Origin: CAZNRY01 sp964575675
GTDB lineage: Bacteria > Eisenbacteria > RBG-16-71-46 > CAIMUX01 > VGJL01
Direction of reading: 5' to 3'
NCBI GenBank assembly: GCA_964575675.1
Contig: CAZNRY010000022.1
Coordinates: forward strand, 1 to 31,501
Length of the DNA: 31,501 nucleotides
Under the pieces are notes generated by a model that worked only from the letters and a program-made list of their open reading frames with translations, was not told the DNA's origin and did no database searches. A program made the position numbers and the translations under genes. Below, one piece after another: positions 8,332 to 17,600 of the stretch; the stretch's first letter is position 1; each line of letters starts with the position of its first letter.

Positions 8332-10167
8332 ATGCAAGACCACGAGATCGCCCGGGAAGCAGAATCTCTCCAGGATGAAGCGCGTCGACTCTACTGCATC
8401 CGTCATTCGCTGGCCCACGTCCTGGCCCAGGCAGTGATGGAGTTCCGCCCCGGGGCCAAGCTCGGCTTCGGGCCCCCCATCGAGACGGGCTTCTACTACG
8501 ATTTCGATCTGCCCGAGCCGATCCTCGCAGAGGACCTTCCGAAAATCGAGAAGCGGATGCGGGAGATCCTCAAGTCGCGCGAGACCTTCGTTCGTGAGGA
8601 GATGGGCGCGGAGGAGGCGGCCCGCAGGATCGCCGGGCTGGGGCAGCCGTACAAGGACGAAGCCGTGCGCGACCTTGCCGCGAAGGGGGTCGCGACGATT
8701 TCCTTCTACCAGAGCGGACCGTTTCTCGACATGTGCGAGGGCCCGCACGTCGCCTCGACGGCGGAGGTCCCCAGGGACGCCTTCAAGCTCGATTCGATCG
8801 CGGGGGCCTACTGGCGCGGCGACGAGAAGAACAAGATGCTGACCCGCATATACGGTCTCGCTTTCGTCACGAAGGACGAGCTGGCGGATTACATCGAGCG
8901 ACGAAAGATCGCCCAGGAGCGCGACCATCGGAAGCTCGGGCGTGAGCTCGACCTCTTCCACATCGAGGAGGAGATCGGCAAGGGGTTGGTCCTCTGGCTC
9001 CCCAACGGGACCGTGCTTCGCGACGAGGTGGAGAAGCTCGCCAAGGAAGCGGAGTTCCGCTACGGCTACGTCCGCGTCGCGACGCCGCACATCGCACACC
9101 AGGAGCTCTACATCCGCAGCGGACACCTCGAGCACTACAAGGAGAGCATGTTCCCCCCGATGCGGTTCGAGGAGGAGGCGGGGCGCGAGGAGGTCTTCTA
9201 CCTCAAGCCGATGAACTGCCCGCACCACCATTGGATCTTCCGCAGTCGCCCACGCTCCTACCGCGACCTGCCGCTTCGCATGGCCGAGTACGGAACCTGC
9301 TACCGGTTCGAGAAGTCGGGCGAGTTGGCCGGCATGCTGCGCGTCCGCTGTCTCACGATGAACGACGCCCACATCTACTGCACCCACGAGCAGGCGAAGG
9401 CAGAGGCGATCAACGTGATGAAGCTCTACAAGGAGCTTTACGGCGTCTTCGAGTTGAAGAACTACTCGGTGAGGTTCTCGACCCACGATCCGGCGAACAA
9501 GGAGAAGTTCCACCGCGACGAGGATCTCTGGGCTCACTCCGAAGCGATCCTCCGCGAAGCGCTGGCCGAGTTCGGCGTGCCCTACGAAGAGGGTTTCGGC
9601 GAGGCGGCGTTCTACGGCCCGAAGATCGACGTCCAGTTCAGCAATCTCCTCGGACGCGAGGAGACCGTCTCGACGGTGCAGCTCGATTACATGGCCGCCG
9701 AGCGGTTCGATCTCACCTACATCGACGAGCATGGCCAGAACGCGCGGCCGGCAGTGATCCACCGCGCTCCGTTGTCCACGCACGAGCGGATGATCTCCTT
9801 CCTGATCGAGCACTACGGAGGAGCGTTTCCAACCTGGCTTGCGCCCGTCCAGGTCCGGCTCGTAGCGATCAGCGACGACCTTCTTGACTACGCGAACCGG
9901 CTCCGCGACGCCCTGCTCTCCGAGTACGTTCGTGCGGAGGTGGATGATCTGCCGCATTCGTTCAACAAGAAGATCCGGAACGCGGCGATGCAGAAGATCC
10001 CGATCCTTCTCGTGATCGGCCGGCGCGAGGCGGAGGCGGGCGAGGTGACGGTCCGTCGCCACCGTCGCAAGGATCAGGAGACGATCCCCTTCGAGGCGTT
10101 CCGTGAACGTCTGCGGCTGGAGATCCGCGATCGGATCCGCGCAAAACCGGAAGAAGGGTCGGAGTAG
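8332..10167 (+). CDS. thrS: Threonyl-tRNA synthetase lacking the N-terminal TGS domain
   Basis: The 611-residue enzyme charges tRNA-Thr. It starts at the ATG at 8332 (AGGGGAAGT just upstream) and enters the editing domain almost at once: HSLAH at 25-29 and DMCEGPH with Cys135 and His139, the zinc/editing site. The catalytic core keeps the zinc ligands Cys296 (MNCPHHH), His347 (NDAHIYC) and His477 (VIHRAPLSTHER), together with the class II motifs YRDLPLRMAEYGTCYRFE and AFYGPKID. The anticodon-binding domain fills about 505-600 (FPTWLAPVQVRLVAI onward). The ~60-residue TGS domain at the front of E. coli ThrS is absent, and no in-frame upstream sequence can supply it. The acetyltransferase gene follows immediately. 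Confidence 0.97.
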   Translation: MQDHEIAREAESLQDEARRLYCIRHSLAHVLAQAVMEFRPGAKLGFGPPIETGFYYDFDLPEPILAEDLPKIEKRMREILKSRETFVREEMGAEEAARRIAGLGQPYKDEAVRDLAAKGVATISFYQSGPFLDMCEGPHVASTAEVPRDAFKLDSIAGAYWRGDEKNKMLTRIYGLAFVTKDELADYIERRKIAQERDHRKLGRELDLFHIEEEIGKGLVLWLPNGTVLRDEVEKLAKEAEFRYGYVRVATPHIAHQELYIRSGHLEHYKESMFPPMRFEEEAGREEVFYLKPMNCPHHHWIFRSRPRSYRDLPLRMAEYGTCYRFEKSGELAGMLRVRCLTMNDAHIYCTHEQAKAEAINVMKLYKELYGVFELKNYSVRFSTHDPANKEKFHRDEDLWAHSEAILREALAEFGVPYEEGFGEAAFYGPKIDVQFSNLLGREETVSTVQLDYMAAERFDLTYIDEHGQNARPAVIHRAPLSTHERMISFLIEHYGGAFPTWLAPVQVRLVAISDDLLDYANRLRDALLSEYVRAEVDDLPHSFNKKIRNAAMQKIPILLVIGRREAEAGEVTVRRHRRKDQETIPFEAFRERLRLEIRDRIRAKPEEGSE

Positions 10168-10168
10168 C

Positions 10169-10729
10169 TTGAACGGCGGCTACGAGATCCCCGCACTTGC
10201 CGGAGAGCGGGTGGCCCTGCGGCCGATCGCCGAGGCCGAGGCGGCGCTCGTCAATCAGTGGACCCAGGAATCAGACATCCTGACCCAGACATGCCGGCCG
10301 CCCGTTTTTCGATCGGCCGAGGAAGCAGCGGAACAACGCAAGGACCGCGAGTCTTCCCCCACCCAGGCGGCGCTGGGGATCGTCCTGCGCGGGACGGGGA
10401 CTCTCGTGGGGCAGGTGCGGTATTTCGATCTGAACTTCCGCAACCGCTCGGTCGAGATCGGCTACGTCGTTGCGCCCAGCGCGCGGGGGAAGGCATTCGG
10501 GCGCGAGGCCGTCGCGCTCTTGCTCGACTTCCTTTTCGGCGGCCTCGGCATGAACAAGGTCCACGCCCAGACCGCCTCCTTCAACGGCTCCTCGATCAAG
10601 CTCCTCGAGTCGCTCGGGTTCGAGAGGGATGCGGTCCTGCGGGAACATCACCTCTACCAGGGGAGGCTGCACGATGATTTCGTCTACAGCATCCTGGCTA
10701 GGGATTGGCAGGTCCGCCGGGCGCGCTGA
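10169..10729 (+). CDS. GNAT-family N-acetyltransferase, RimJ/RimL-like
   Basis: The 186-residue protein is read from a TTG at 10169, one base after the thrS stop, with GGAG inside the end of thrS as SD. An in-frame ATG at 10103 would overlap thrS and adds no family-like sequence. The Acetyltransf_3 pattern is complete: ALRPIAEAEAALVNQW at the start, GTLVGQVRYFDLNFRNRSVEIGYVV as the central strands, the acetyl-CoA pyrophosphate loop PSARGKAFGREAV, then NKVHAQTASFNGSSIKLLESLGFERD. Relatives acetylate ribosomal protein N-termini, aminoglycosides or small metabolites; the substrate is not predictable. It appears translationally coupled to thrS. Confidence 0.87.
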   Translation: MNGGYEIPALAGERVALRPIAEAEAALVNQWTQESDILTQTCRPPVFRSAEEAAEQRKDRESSPTQAALGIVLRGTGTLVGQVRYFDLNFRNRSVEIGYVVAPSARGKAFGREAVALLLDFLFGGLGMNKVHAQTASFNGSSIKLLESLGFERDAVLREHHLYQGRLHDDFVYSILARDWQVRRAR

Positions 10730-10741
10730 CGCGCTCTCGCC

Positions 10742-10781
10742 GGAACGATCGCGGCCCGGTTCCGCAGAAGCGCATCGCTTC
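10742..10781. terminator. Hairpins between convergent GNAT and mscL genes
   Basis: The 69-bp gap between the convergent genes holds two inverted repeats. One pairs CGGAAC with GTTCCG across a 12-base GC-rich loop, near 10741-10764. The other pairs GAAGCG (10767-10772) with CGCTTC (10776-10781) around a 3-base loop. There is no T-run, so a terminator role rests on position only. Confidence 0.3.
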
Positions 10782-10798
10782 CGAGCGCGCGCCTGCCG

Positions 10799-11200
10799 CT
10801 ATACCGCGCTCCCGCAGAACTTGCACTTTTTGGCCTCCGCGGCCACCGTCTCCATGCAGTCCTTGCACGTCTTGGTCGGCGCGGGGGGCGGGGCGGGGGC
10901 GGGCTTCAGAATCGCCTTCGTAATCATGAACACCACAGTGGCGATGATGACGAAATCGACCACGTTGCCGAGGAAGTTGCCCACCATGAGGGCATTGCCG
11001 ACCGAACCGTCGGGCTTGTGCGTGAGGACGATCTTTATCGTCCGCCACTCCCCGCCCGGGATCAGAATGCCGATGACGGGCATCAGGAGATCCGAGACGA
11101 TCGAGGAGACGACCTTCCCGACCGCGGCCCCGATGATCACACCGACCGCGAGGGCGAAGGCGTTGGTCTTCAACAGAAACTCCCTGAACTCCTTGAGCAT
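10799..11200 (-). CDS. mscL: Large-conductance mechanosensitive channel with C-terminal zinc ribbon
   Basis: The 133-residue protein starts at the ATG at 11200 (AAAGGA about 9 bases upstream). Residues 1-97 are a standard MscL: the amphipathic MLKEFREFLLKTNAFALAVG, the pore helix VIIGAAVGKVVSSIVSDLLMP, the periplasmic loop, and TM2 NFLGNVVDFVIIATVVFMIT. It releases solutes when membrane tension rises during hypo-osmotic shock. Instead of the usual C-terminal helical bundle there is a Pro/Ala linker (99-109) and a four-Cys ribbon: Cys112, Cys115, Cys126, Cys129 in CKDC...CKFCG. Zinc-ribbon-tailed MscL proteins occur in other phyla; the function of the tail is not known to me. The gene is monocistronic and convergent with the acetyltransferase. 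Confidence 0.95.
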   Translation of the reverse strand: MLKEFREFLLKTNAFALAVGVIIGAAVGKVVSSIVSDLLMPVIGILIPGGEWRTIKIVLTHKPDGSVGNALMVGNFLGNVVDFVIIATVVFMITKAILKPAPAPPPAPTKTCKDCMETVAAEAKKCKFCGSAV

Positions 11201-11458
11201 CTTGATTTCCTTTCGATTCCGCCGGCGAGGGCGGAGGATCGCTAGAGCCAACGGCCCTCGACGAGGGCTGTTCGAGACGGAGGACCTGTACTCCAGAGGC
11301 GTGGCCGCGGCAACCGAAATGTTGGGGGCGGACCCACTTGTCGCCGCGCGGGCCCTTCTCAAGGGAGAGAGCGCGATCGAGGATTGCGCAGGTGGAGCCG
11401 GCGCGTGGACCGCGGGCGCGTGGTCGGAACAGGTGTAAGATCAGCCCAAGGGGGCATC

Positions 11459-11920
11459 ATGGAATTCGTTCCCGCGCAAAGTCAGGGCCACCTAATAGTG
11501 GCCGCCATCCGCGTCCTCACCCACTTGGGCAAGCGACCGCCCACCGAGGAGGGGATCGCCGCACACCTGGGGATCTCTCGAGAAATCGCGCTTCACATCC
11601 TGCGCGGGCTCGAGGCGCGGGGGATCGTTCGGCCGCTCAAGAGTCCGTTCGACGTCCGCTATGACATCGGCGACCATCGGCTGATCGAGTCGCTCCCGTT
11701 GGAAGTGGAGGGTCCCGACATGGGCCGCGAGATCGAGGACTTCCACAAGAAGTCCGAGGACCGCCAGAGGCAGATCGAGCAGATGATGCGCGATGCGGAC
11801 CCGGAGCGTAAGACCCGCGAGAAGGTCTCAAAGATCGAGGAGGAGTTCCGGCGCTTCAGCAAGAAGCGTCCCGCCGGAGCCCCGTTCAGCCAGCCGGAGG
11901 ACGCGCCTTCGGAGGACTGA
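11459..11920 (+). CDS. Winged-helix protein with charged coiled-coil tail
   Basis: The 153-residue protein starts at the ATG at 11459, with an AAGGGGG SD-like stretch five bases upstream. Residues about 10-75 read as a winged helix-turn-helix: HLIVAAIRVLTHLGKRPPTE, EGIAAHLGISREIALHILRG as helix-turn-helix, LEARGIVRPLKSPFDVRYDI as the wing. Residues about 85-140 are highly charged and helical (IEDFHKKSEDRQRQIEQMM), probably a coiled coil, and the tail is Pro/Ser-rich. It probably binds DNA, but no target or family name is recognised. The nearest upstream gene, mscL, is divergent at 258 bp; arsR follows at 149 bp with its own AT-rich promoter region, so this gene looks monocistronic. Confidence 0.7.
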   Translation: MEFVPAQSQGHLIVAAIRVLTHLGKRPPTEEGIAAHLGISREIALHILRGLEARGIVRPLKSPFDVRYDIGDHRLIESLPLEVEGPDMGREIEDFHKKSEDRQRQIEQMMRDADPERKTREKVSKIEEEFRRFSKKRPAGAPFSQPEDAPSED

Positions 11921-11989
11921 TCCCCTCCGCCCGCGGCGGGGGGGGCGAATAGGCCGGTCGGAGCAATCCACATGCTTCGAAAGAATCTC

Positions 11990-12046
11990 TTGACGATGGA
12001 CACGGCATTGTTTCATCATTCCAATAGTTATAGAAACACAGAAACA
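11990..12046 (+). promoter_or_regulatory. Candidate promoter and operator of the arsR-arsM operon
   Basis: An AT-rich patch upstream of arsR has -35 TTGACG (11990-11995) and, 18 bases on, -10-like CATCAT (12014-12019). Downstream sits an inverted repeat TGTTTC (12009-12014) / GAAACA (12033-12038), with a second GAAACA at 12041-12046. ArsR proteins repress by binding dyads at such positions. Both the promoter and the operator are weak matches. Confidence 0.35.
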
Positions 12047-12069
12047 TCGGAATCGACGAAGGGTGGATC

Positions 12070-12426
12070 ATGGCGCAGAGAGCGAAACGCTCGGCGCGGC
12101 CGATCGGAGAGGTCATCGCGGCCCTCGAGCCTCTGGACGATCTGGCCGAAGTGTTTGCCGCTCTGGGGAGCGCGCCGCGCCTGCGGCTGCTCTTCCTTCT
12201 CTACCATCGGCCCGATCTCTCGGTCGGGGAACTGGCGGAGATCTCGAAAGTCTCGATCTCCGGCGTCTCAACCCACCTCAAGCGCTTGCGACAAACTGGG
12301 TTGGTCTGTTGCCGGCGCGACGGACAGACGATCTGTTGCGCCCTCGCGTCGAAGGGCAATCACATCCGCGCCCTGCGGGACGCGTTCCGGCGAATCGTGA
12401 AGGAAACCGGCTGCTGTGGGATCTAG
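12070..12426 (+). CDS. arsR: ArsR/SmtB-family metalloregulator
   Basis: The 118-residue repressor has the ArsR winged helix: VFAALGSAPRLRLLFLLYHR, then DLSVGELAEISKVSISGVST as helix-turn-helix, HLKRLRQTGLVCCRRDGQTI as recognition helix and wing. The classical As(III) motif ELCVCDL is missing; its place reads DLSVGELAEI with no cysteine. Six cysteines appear elsewhere in three pairs: 80-81, 89-90 and 115-116 (TGCCGI at the end). The wing and C-terminal tail are therefore the likely arsenic site. It would repress the operon until As(III) binds. arsM starts 12 bases after its stop. Confidence 0.88.
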   Translation: MAQRAKRSARPIGEVIAALEPLDDLAEVFAALGSAPRLRLLFLLYHRPDLSVGELAEISKVSISGVSTHLKRLRQTGLVCCRRDGQTICCALASKGNHIRALRDAFRRIVKETGCCGI

Positions 12427-12438
12427 AAGGGGGAGACC

Positions 12439-13257
12439 ATGGAAGAGAGGGACGTCCGCAACGTCGTTCGAGAAGGATATGCGCGCATCTCGAAACAGAA
12501 AGAGGGGGATGGTTGCTGCGGCCCTTCGTGCTGCGGGGGATCGAACCCCGAGACGATCGCGCGGATCATCGGATATTCCGACGAGGAGCTAGCCCGGCTT
12601 CCGGAGGGTGCGAACCTCGGCCTGTCTTGCGGCAATCCGACCGCGCTCGCCGCACTTTCTCCCGGTGAAATCGTCCTCGATCTGGGATGCGGGGCGGGCT
12701 TCGATGTGTTCATCGCTGCCCGGCGGGTCGGCCCGGCCGGTCGGGTGATCGGCGTCGACATGACGCCCGAGATGCTCGACCGGGCGCGAGAAAATGCCCG
12801 CAAGGTCGATGCCGAGAATGTGGAGTTCCGGCTCGGCGAGATCGAGAATCTGCCCGTGGCCGACAACTCGATCAGCGTCGTCATCTCGAACTGCGTGATC
12901 AATCTCTCTCCGGAGAAGGCGCGGGTGTTCCGCGAGATCGCGCGCGTACTCAAGCCGGGAGGGCGCGTGGCGGTTTCGGACGTCGCCCTGCTGCGCCCGC
13001 TTCCGGAGGATGTCGCGGCCGATGTGCGTGCCTACGTCGGCTGCATCGCGGGAGCGGTCCCGATCGAGGAGTACGTAGGCCACCTCAGGTCCGCTGGGTT
13101 ACTCGATGTCAGGGTGGAAATCCGGGGCGGCGAGGACGCGATGGACCAGGACGTCCAGGATCCGCTCTACCGGCAGATGATCGCGAAGCTTCCCCCCGGG
13201 ACCCGGCCGTCGGACTTCGTTGCGAGCGTGAACGTCACGGCGAGTAAAGCCGGGTAG
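12439..13257 (+). CDS. arsM: Arsenite S-adenosylmethionine methyltransferase
   Basis: The 272-residue enzyme starts at the ATG at 12439 (AGGGGGAG six bases upstream). It methylates arsenite using SAM, giving methylated and finally volatile arsines. The SAM site is VLDLGCGAGFD (79-89) with GVDMTPEMLDRAREN (105-119). The ArsM-specific cysteines are present: the N-terminal pairs 26-27 and 31-32 (GCCGPSCCGG), Cys64 (LGLSCGNP), Cys152 (SNCVINLS) and Cys202 (VGCIAGAVP). The latter three correspond to the conserved As(III)-binding cysteines. It follows arsR in one operon. No arsenite efflux pump or arsenate reductase is nearby, so methylation appears to be the only arsenic defence encoded here. Confidence 0.95.
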   Translation: MEERDVRNVVREGYARISKQKEGDGCCGPSCCGGSNPETIARIIGYSDEELARLPEGANLGLSCGNPTALAALSPGEIVLDLGCGAGFDVFIAARRVGPAGRVIGVDMTPEMLDRARENARKVDAENVEFRLGEIENLPVADNSISVVISNCVINLSPEKARVFREIARVLKPGGRVAVSDVALLRPLPEDVAADVRAYVGCIAGAVPIEEYVGHLRSAGLLDVRVEIRGGEDAMDQDVQDPLYRQMIAKLPPGTRPSDFVASVNVTASKAG

Positions 13258-13357
13258 ATGCCGCGCCGGGATCCCGACCAGGCCCGCGGCTCGTTCGCCA
13301 TATCCCTTCGCGCGACTGCTCCGGCGGTGGACTGCCACGACCCTCGCCGCAGGGGCG

Positions 13358-14665
13358 TCAGCGCTCTCCCTGGGTCTTGCGTTTCCGGTAGGTTCGCGCG
13401 AGTTCCATGAAGATCCCGAGATCGCGATCGAGGTGCGACTGGGTCCCATCGAAGTAGAAGATCCGGATCGGTATGCCGTCGTGATCGCGGCTCATCTTGG
13501 GGTAGATCGCTTCCGAGACGATCCCGTTCATGCAGGTGAAGGGGCTGATGTCGACGATCCCGTCGCACCCCTTCGACCAGAAGTAGACCGTCTTGCCGGC
13601 GTTGATCACCATCTCGCCGTAGACGCCCTGAGCCGGCAGGTATGGCTCGGACAGATCGGTCACGTCGCTGATTCGCTCGGGTTCTTCGCGTCCGACGAAG
13701 AGGGGGCGGAATGGGGCGATCAAAGTGTGTTCGTCGCGCTTCTGGAAGGCTTCCTTCACATAGGCGATCACCATCTTTGTGCTGAATCGTCCGGATGAAT
13801 AGGGGATCCACTTGCGCCGTTGCTCGAGGTTCGTGTAGTAAATCCATTCGGTGATGTCGGAGATCCACGCCTCGGCGCCCTGGCCCTCGAGCTTTCGAAC
13901 GAGATCCTCGTTGCTGAAGGTGTTCATCCTGCAGAAGATCTCGCCCACGACGCCGATCAGGAGTCGATCCTCATCGCGGCGGGGAATCGCGGAGAAACGC
14001 GCCGCAGATCCCTCCATCACGCGCCGCAGATTGGCGAGGGTCGTCTTTGCGCTGCGGAAGGGTTTCTCGAGCGCGGTGCATGCCTCCTCGATCGCCCGGT
14101 CGTACTCCTCGTCCGCGGCCCCTCGCCTCGTCTCGTAGGGACGAACCCGAAGGAGCGCCTTGCGAAGGATGTCGGCGACCACGAGTCCGCGCCAACCCGC
14201 CCGTTGGAGCCCCCCGCGGCGGCCGCCGATCCCGTCATAGCCCGAGCCGCTGCTCGGGGAGTAGACGATCGCTTCCGTCGCTCCCACCGAGTCGAGCACG
14301 CGCCGGAGGAACGGAGCATATTGGCCGAAGCGGCACGGCCCTGGCGCCGTGGGCATGAAGAAGGCGACCTTCGACGGGTCCGCCCCGGGAGCAAGAACCA
14401 CCTTCAGCGCGTCGCCGAGCGTTATCCGCTCCGGGAAGCACTCATCGCCCGAGGTGAACCGACTCCCCAGCTCCAGCGTGAGGGCGTCGGAGGCCGGAAA
14501 CGGCCGCGCATCGAGACCAAAGGATCGGACTGCCGCGGAGAAACAGCGGGAGCCTCCGAAGCTCATCCGCGGGACGTAGAGCGTCCGCTCCGAGAGGGGA
14601 CGGCCATCGAGCGGTCGGTCGTTGCGGAGAAGCGTTCCCGCCGCGCGGAGCGTCTCGGGATCCAT
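13358..14665 (-). CDS. HgdB/COG3581-like iron-sulfur partner of the acyl-CoA dehydratase activase
   Basis: The 435-residue protein starts at an ATG (14665) sharing one base with the stop of the upstream activase gene (TGATG), so translation is coupled. It resembles the 2-hydroxyglutaryl-CoA dehydratase D-component type: MSFGGSRCFSAAVRSFGLDA, SGDECFPERITLGDALKVV, PGPCRFGQYAPFLRRVLDSV, GEIFCRMNTFSNEDLVRKLE, then YFWSKGCDGIVDISPFTCMN and PIRIFYFDGTQSHLDRD near the end. The spaced cysteines probably hold a [4Fe-4S] cluster. In many bacteria this module is fused to the C-terminus of the giant activase; here it is a separate gene. The substrate is unknown. The gene ends 100 bp from the convergent arsM. 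Confidence 0.82.
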   Translation of the reverse strand: MDPETLRAAGTLLRNDRPLDGRPLSERTLYVPRMSFGGSRCFSAAVRSFGLDARPFPASDALTLELGSRFTSGDECFPERITLGDALKVVLAPGADPSKVAFFMPTAPGPCRFGQYAPFLRRVLDSVGATEAIVYSPSSGSGYDGIGGRRGGLQRAGWRGLVVADILRKALLRVRPYETRRGAADEEYDRAIEEACTALEKPFRSAKTTLANLRRVMEGSAARFSAIPRRDEDRLLIGVVGEIFCRMNTFSNEDLVRKLEGQGAEAWISDITEWIYYTNLEQRRKWIPYSSGRFSTKMVIAYVKEAFQKRDEHTLIAPFRPLFVGREEPERISDVTDLSEPYLPAQGVYGEMVINAGKTVYFWSKGCDGIVDISPFTCMNGIVSEAIYPKMSRDHDGIPIRIFYFDGTQSHLDRDLGIFMELARTYRKRKTQGER

Positions 14666-17600
14666 CAGGACCTGTCCGTCTTGGCTTGGGGACAACTCGA
14701 GGCGCTGCTGCACCCCGCCTCGCATCCGCCGTAGGGGGTGTGCGTCGAGAAGGCGATCTGCTCGATCATCGAGGCTGCCGCCACCGCGGCGGAACCTGTC
14801 TCGATCGGGGCGGAATCTTCTCTCTCCCGCGCCCGCGCCGTCCAGCGTCGAAGAATCCCTTGGCTGTCCAGGTAGGCCTCGACCCTGGTCAGCATCCCCG
14901 CGTCGTTCGCGTGCCCGTCGAATTGCAGCGTCAAGAACGCCCTCCCGAACGCATCGCGGACGAAGTGCTTGATGTAGGAGTCGGGACCGCACTTGAAGTT
15001 CGTGACGTAGATCAGATGCAGATCGGGATGGCTCGACGCCCCGCGGGCTCCGGCGAGGATTTTCCGGCCGTAGCTCCAGAACATGTTCGAGTTGATCGCC
15101 TCGAGGTCCGAATCGTCTGCTGCGAGGAACTCCAGCGGCACGACATTTACGCCGTATAGATCTCGCAGCTTGCGGGGAAGCTCGAGGTTCACGATCCCGT
15201 CATAGAGGTTATAGGGCCGACCGACGAGGAGGATCGCCGGCTCGCGCGTGGCGGCGAGCTTCTCCATCGCCACGGCCCCCGCCTGCCGGACCCGCTGGCG
15301 GAATCGCTGCTGCGCCGCCTCGGCGGCGGCCAATCCATGCGCGATCTGTTTCTTGTCCACCCGCCACGGCTTCAGGGCCTCGTGGAGGGGGGTCAGGATG
15401 GCGTCGGGCCCGGCGCGGAATCGGATCAACGGACTCACGATTTTCGCGGCGGATCCCTCGAATCCCGATGCCGCCCGCAGTACGAAGGGGAGGGTCGTCC
15501 CCCATGGGCAGAAGAAACTCTGGATCTCGCCGTGCGTTCCCTCCGCGTTCACGTAATTGGGCAGGAAGACGAAATCGGCTTCCTTGATCTCCAGGGCCTG
15601 CACGAGCTGGCCGTGCGCGACCTGGATCGGGAAGCACGGTTCGGCTACCGTCGTCTCGAGCCCCTCGTGGACGATCGCACGGTTCGTCTCGGGCGTGATC
15701 CGTACAGCGAAGCCGATCGCTCGAAAGAAGGCGTTCCAGTAGGGGAAGCGATCGTGGAAGTAGAGTGCGCGGGGAATGGCAGCCGTCGCGCGGCCGCGGG
15801 CCGTCGGATCGTAGTCCTCGACGAGCCAGTCCTTCCGAAGGCGGATCAGATCGTCCACGACGGGGCGGAACTCCACCTTGGCCCGCCTGCGATATCGGTC
15901 CCCGCACTGGTCGCCCCAATACGTCTTCTCGCCCTCGACCTGGAACTCCTTCATGTCGCATCGATTCTCGCACCCGCGGCAGGTGAACTCCCGGATCTTG
16001 TAGTCCACCTTACCCAGGTCCCATCCTCGGAACCTGGTCCCGGCCTGCAATGTGTCGGCCTTTTCCAGTGCCAGCAGGGCCGCTCCGACCGCCCCGACGA
16101 CGCCGTTGTAGGGCGGGACGATAATCTCCCGTCCGAGGATCTCGGCGAAGGCGGCCGCGACCGAGTCGTTGTATGCCGTGCCGCCCTGGAAGAAGACCGT
16201 TCCCTCGATCTTCCGTCCGCGTACAACCCGGTTGATGTAGTTCGTCGCGACCGAGAGGGCGAGACCGGCGAGCAGATCGTCAGTCGATGCTCCGCGCTGC
16301 TGAAACGCGTTCACGTCCCGTTCCATGAAGACGGTGCAGCGTTCGCCCAGGCGGATCGGAGAGGTCGAGGAGAGGGCGCGCTTGGCGAACTCGTCCTTGA
16401 TGCAAACTCCCAACTCCTCCGCTCGTTCCTCGAGGAATGAACCCGTGCCGGCCGCGCAGGCCTCGTTCATCGCGAAGTCTACGACGACCCCGTCTTCGAT
16501 CCGGATGTACTTCGCGTCCTGCCCGCCGATCTCGAAGATCGTGTTGACGGTCCCGTCGAGCATCGTGCGGGCGATGAAGGACGCCCCTGTCTTGTGGGCC
16601 GTAATCTCGTCGTTGACGGTATCGGCCCCTACCAGCTCGCCGATCAGCTCGCGTCCGGAGCCGGTCGTCCCGACGGCGATCGCCCGGACGCGCGTTCCGA
16701 TCTCCTGGTACAGGTCGGCCATGGCGCTCGTTACGACCTCGACGGGTCGCGCCTGGGTCCGCGTGTAGATCTCCCGCACGATCCGCCCCTCGCGGTCCAG
16801 CAAGACGACGTTCGTGCTGACGCTTCCAATGTCGATTCCGATCGCCACGTCGATCGGCGGCCCGCCGGCCGGCAACACGAAAGGATGTACGCGATCGCGC
16901 AACAGGATGACGTTGTGCATCGAGAGGGGGCGTGTGCGCGGAAGGCCGGCTGCTTCTGCAGCGGTCTTCTCGAGGTCATCGCGGGAGAAGACCGTGTGGG
17001 CGGACTCGCCCGCCTCGCGCACCGCGCAGCCGATCGCCGCGTGGGAAGCGTGGTGGACAGGCACGCGGATTCCCTCTTCCAGGTCGAAGGCGAGCCGGAG
17101 AGATTCGACGACCATCTCGTTGGCGGCGACTCCCCCCACGAAGAGGATCGGCGGGCGGGGGGGTTTCCCCTTCGCGACCGCGGCGCGGAAGTTGCGAGCA
17201 ACCGTTTCGCAGAGCCCTCGCAAGACCTCGGGGGGGAGGTACCCCTTCTGTTGAGCGTGGATCATGTCGCTCTTGGCGAAGACCGAACACCGCCCTGCGA
17301 TCTTCGCGGCGCGCTCGGTGCCTCGCGCGATTGGTCCGACCTCCTCGATGTCGTACCTAAGGCGCCCGGCCTGTTGGTCGAGGAAAGACCCGGTGCCGGC
17401 CGCGCAGTCTCCGTTCGTCTGGTAATCGACGATCCCGAGATCTCCAGTTGCGGGGTCGCGGTCCAGGAAGAGCAGTTTCGATGATTCGCCGCCGATTTCG
17501 AAAAGGGTGCGGACATCCGGCGCCACGACCCAGGTCGCCGCGGCGAGGCAGCGGAATTCATTCTCTTCAGGAAGCCGGAGGGTCCCGCGGATCAAGGGCG

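Noticed and set aside
8308..10062. 584-residue minus-strand frame over thrS
   Set aside because: It is the antisense shadow of thrS, with no ribosome site and no family-like sequence.
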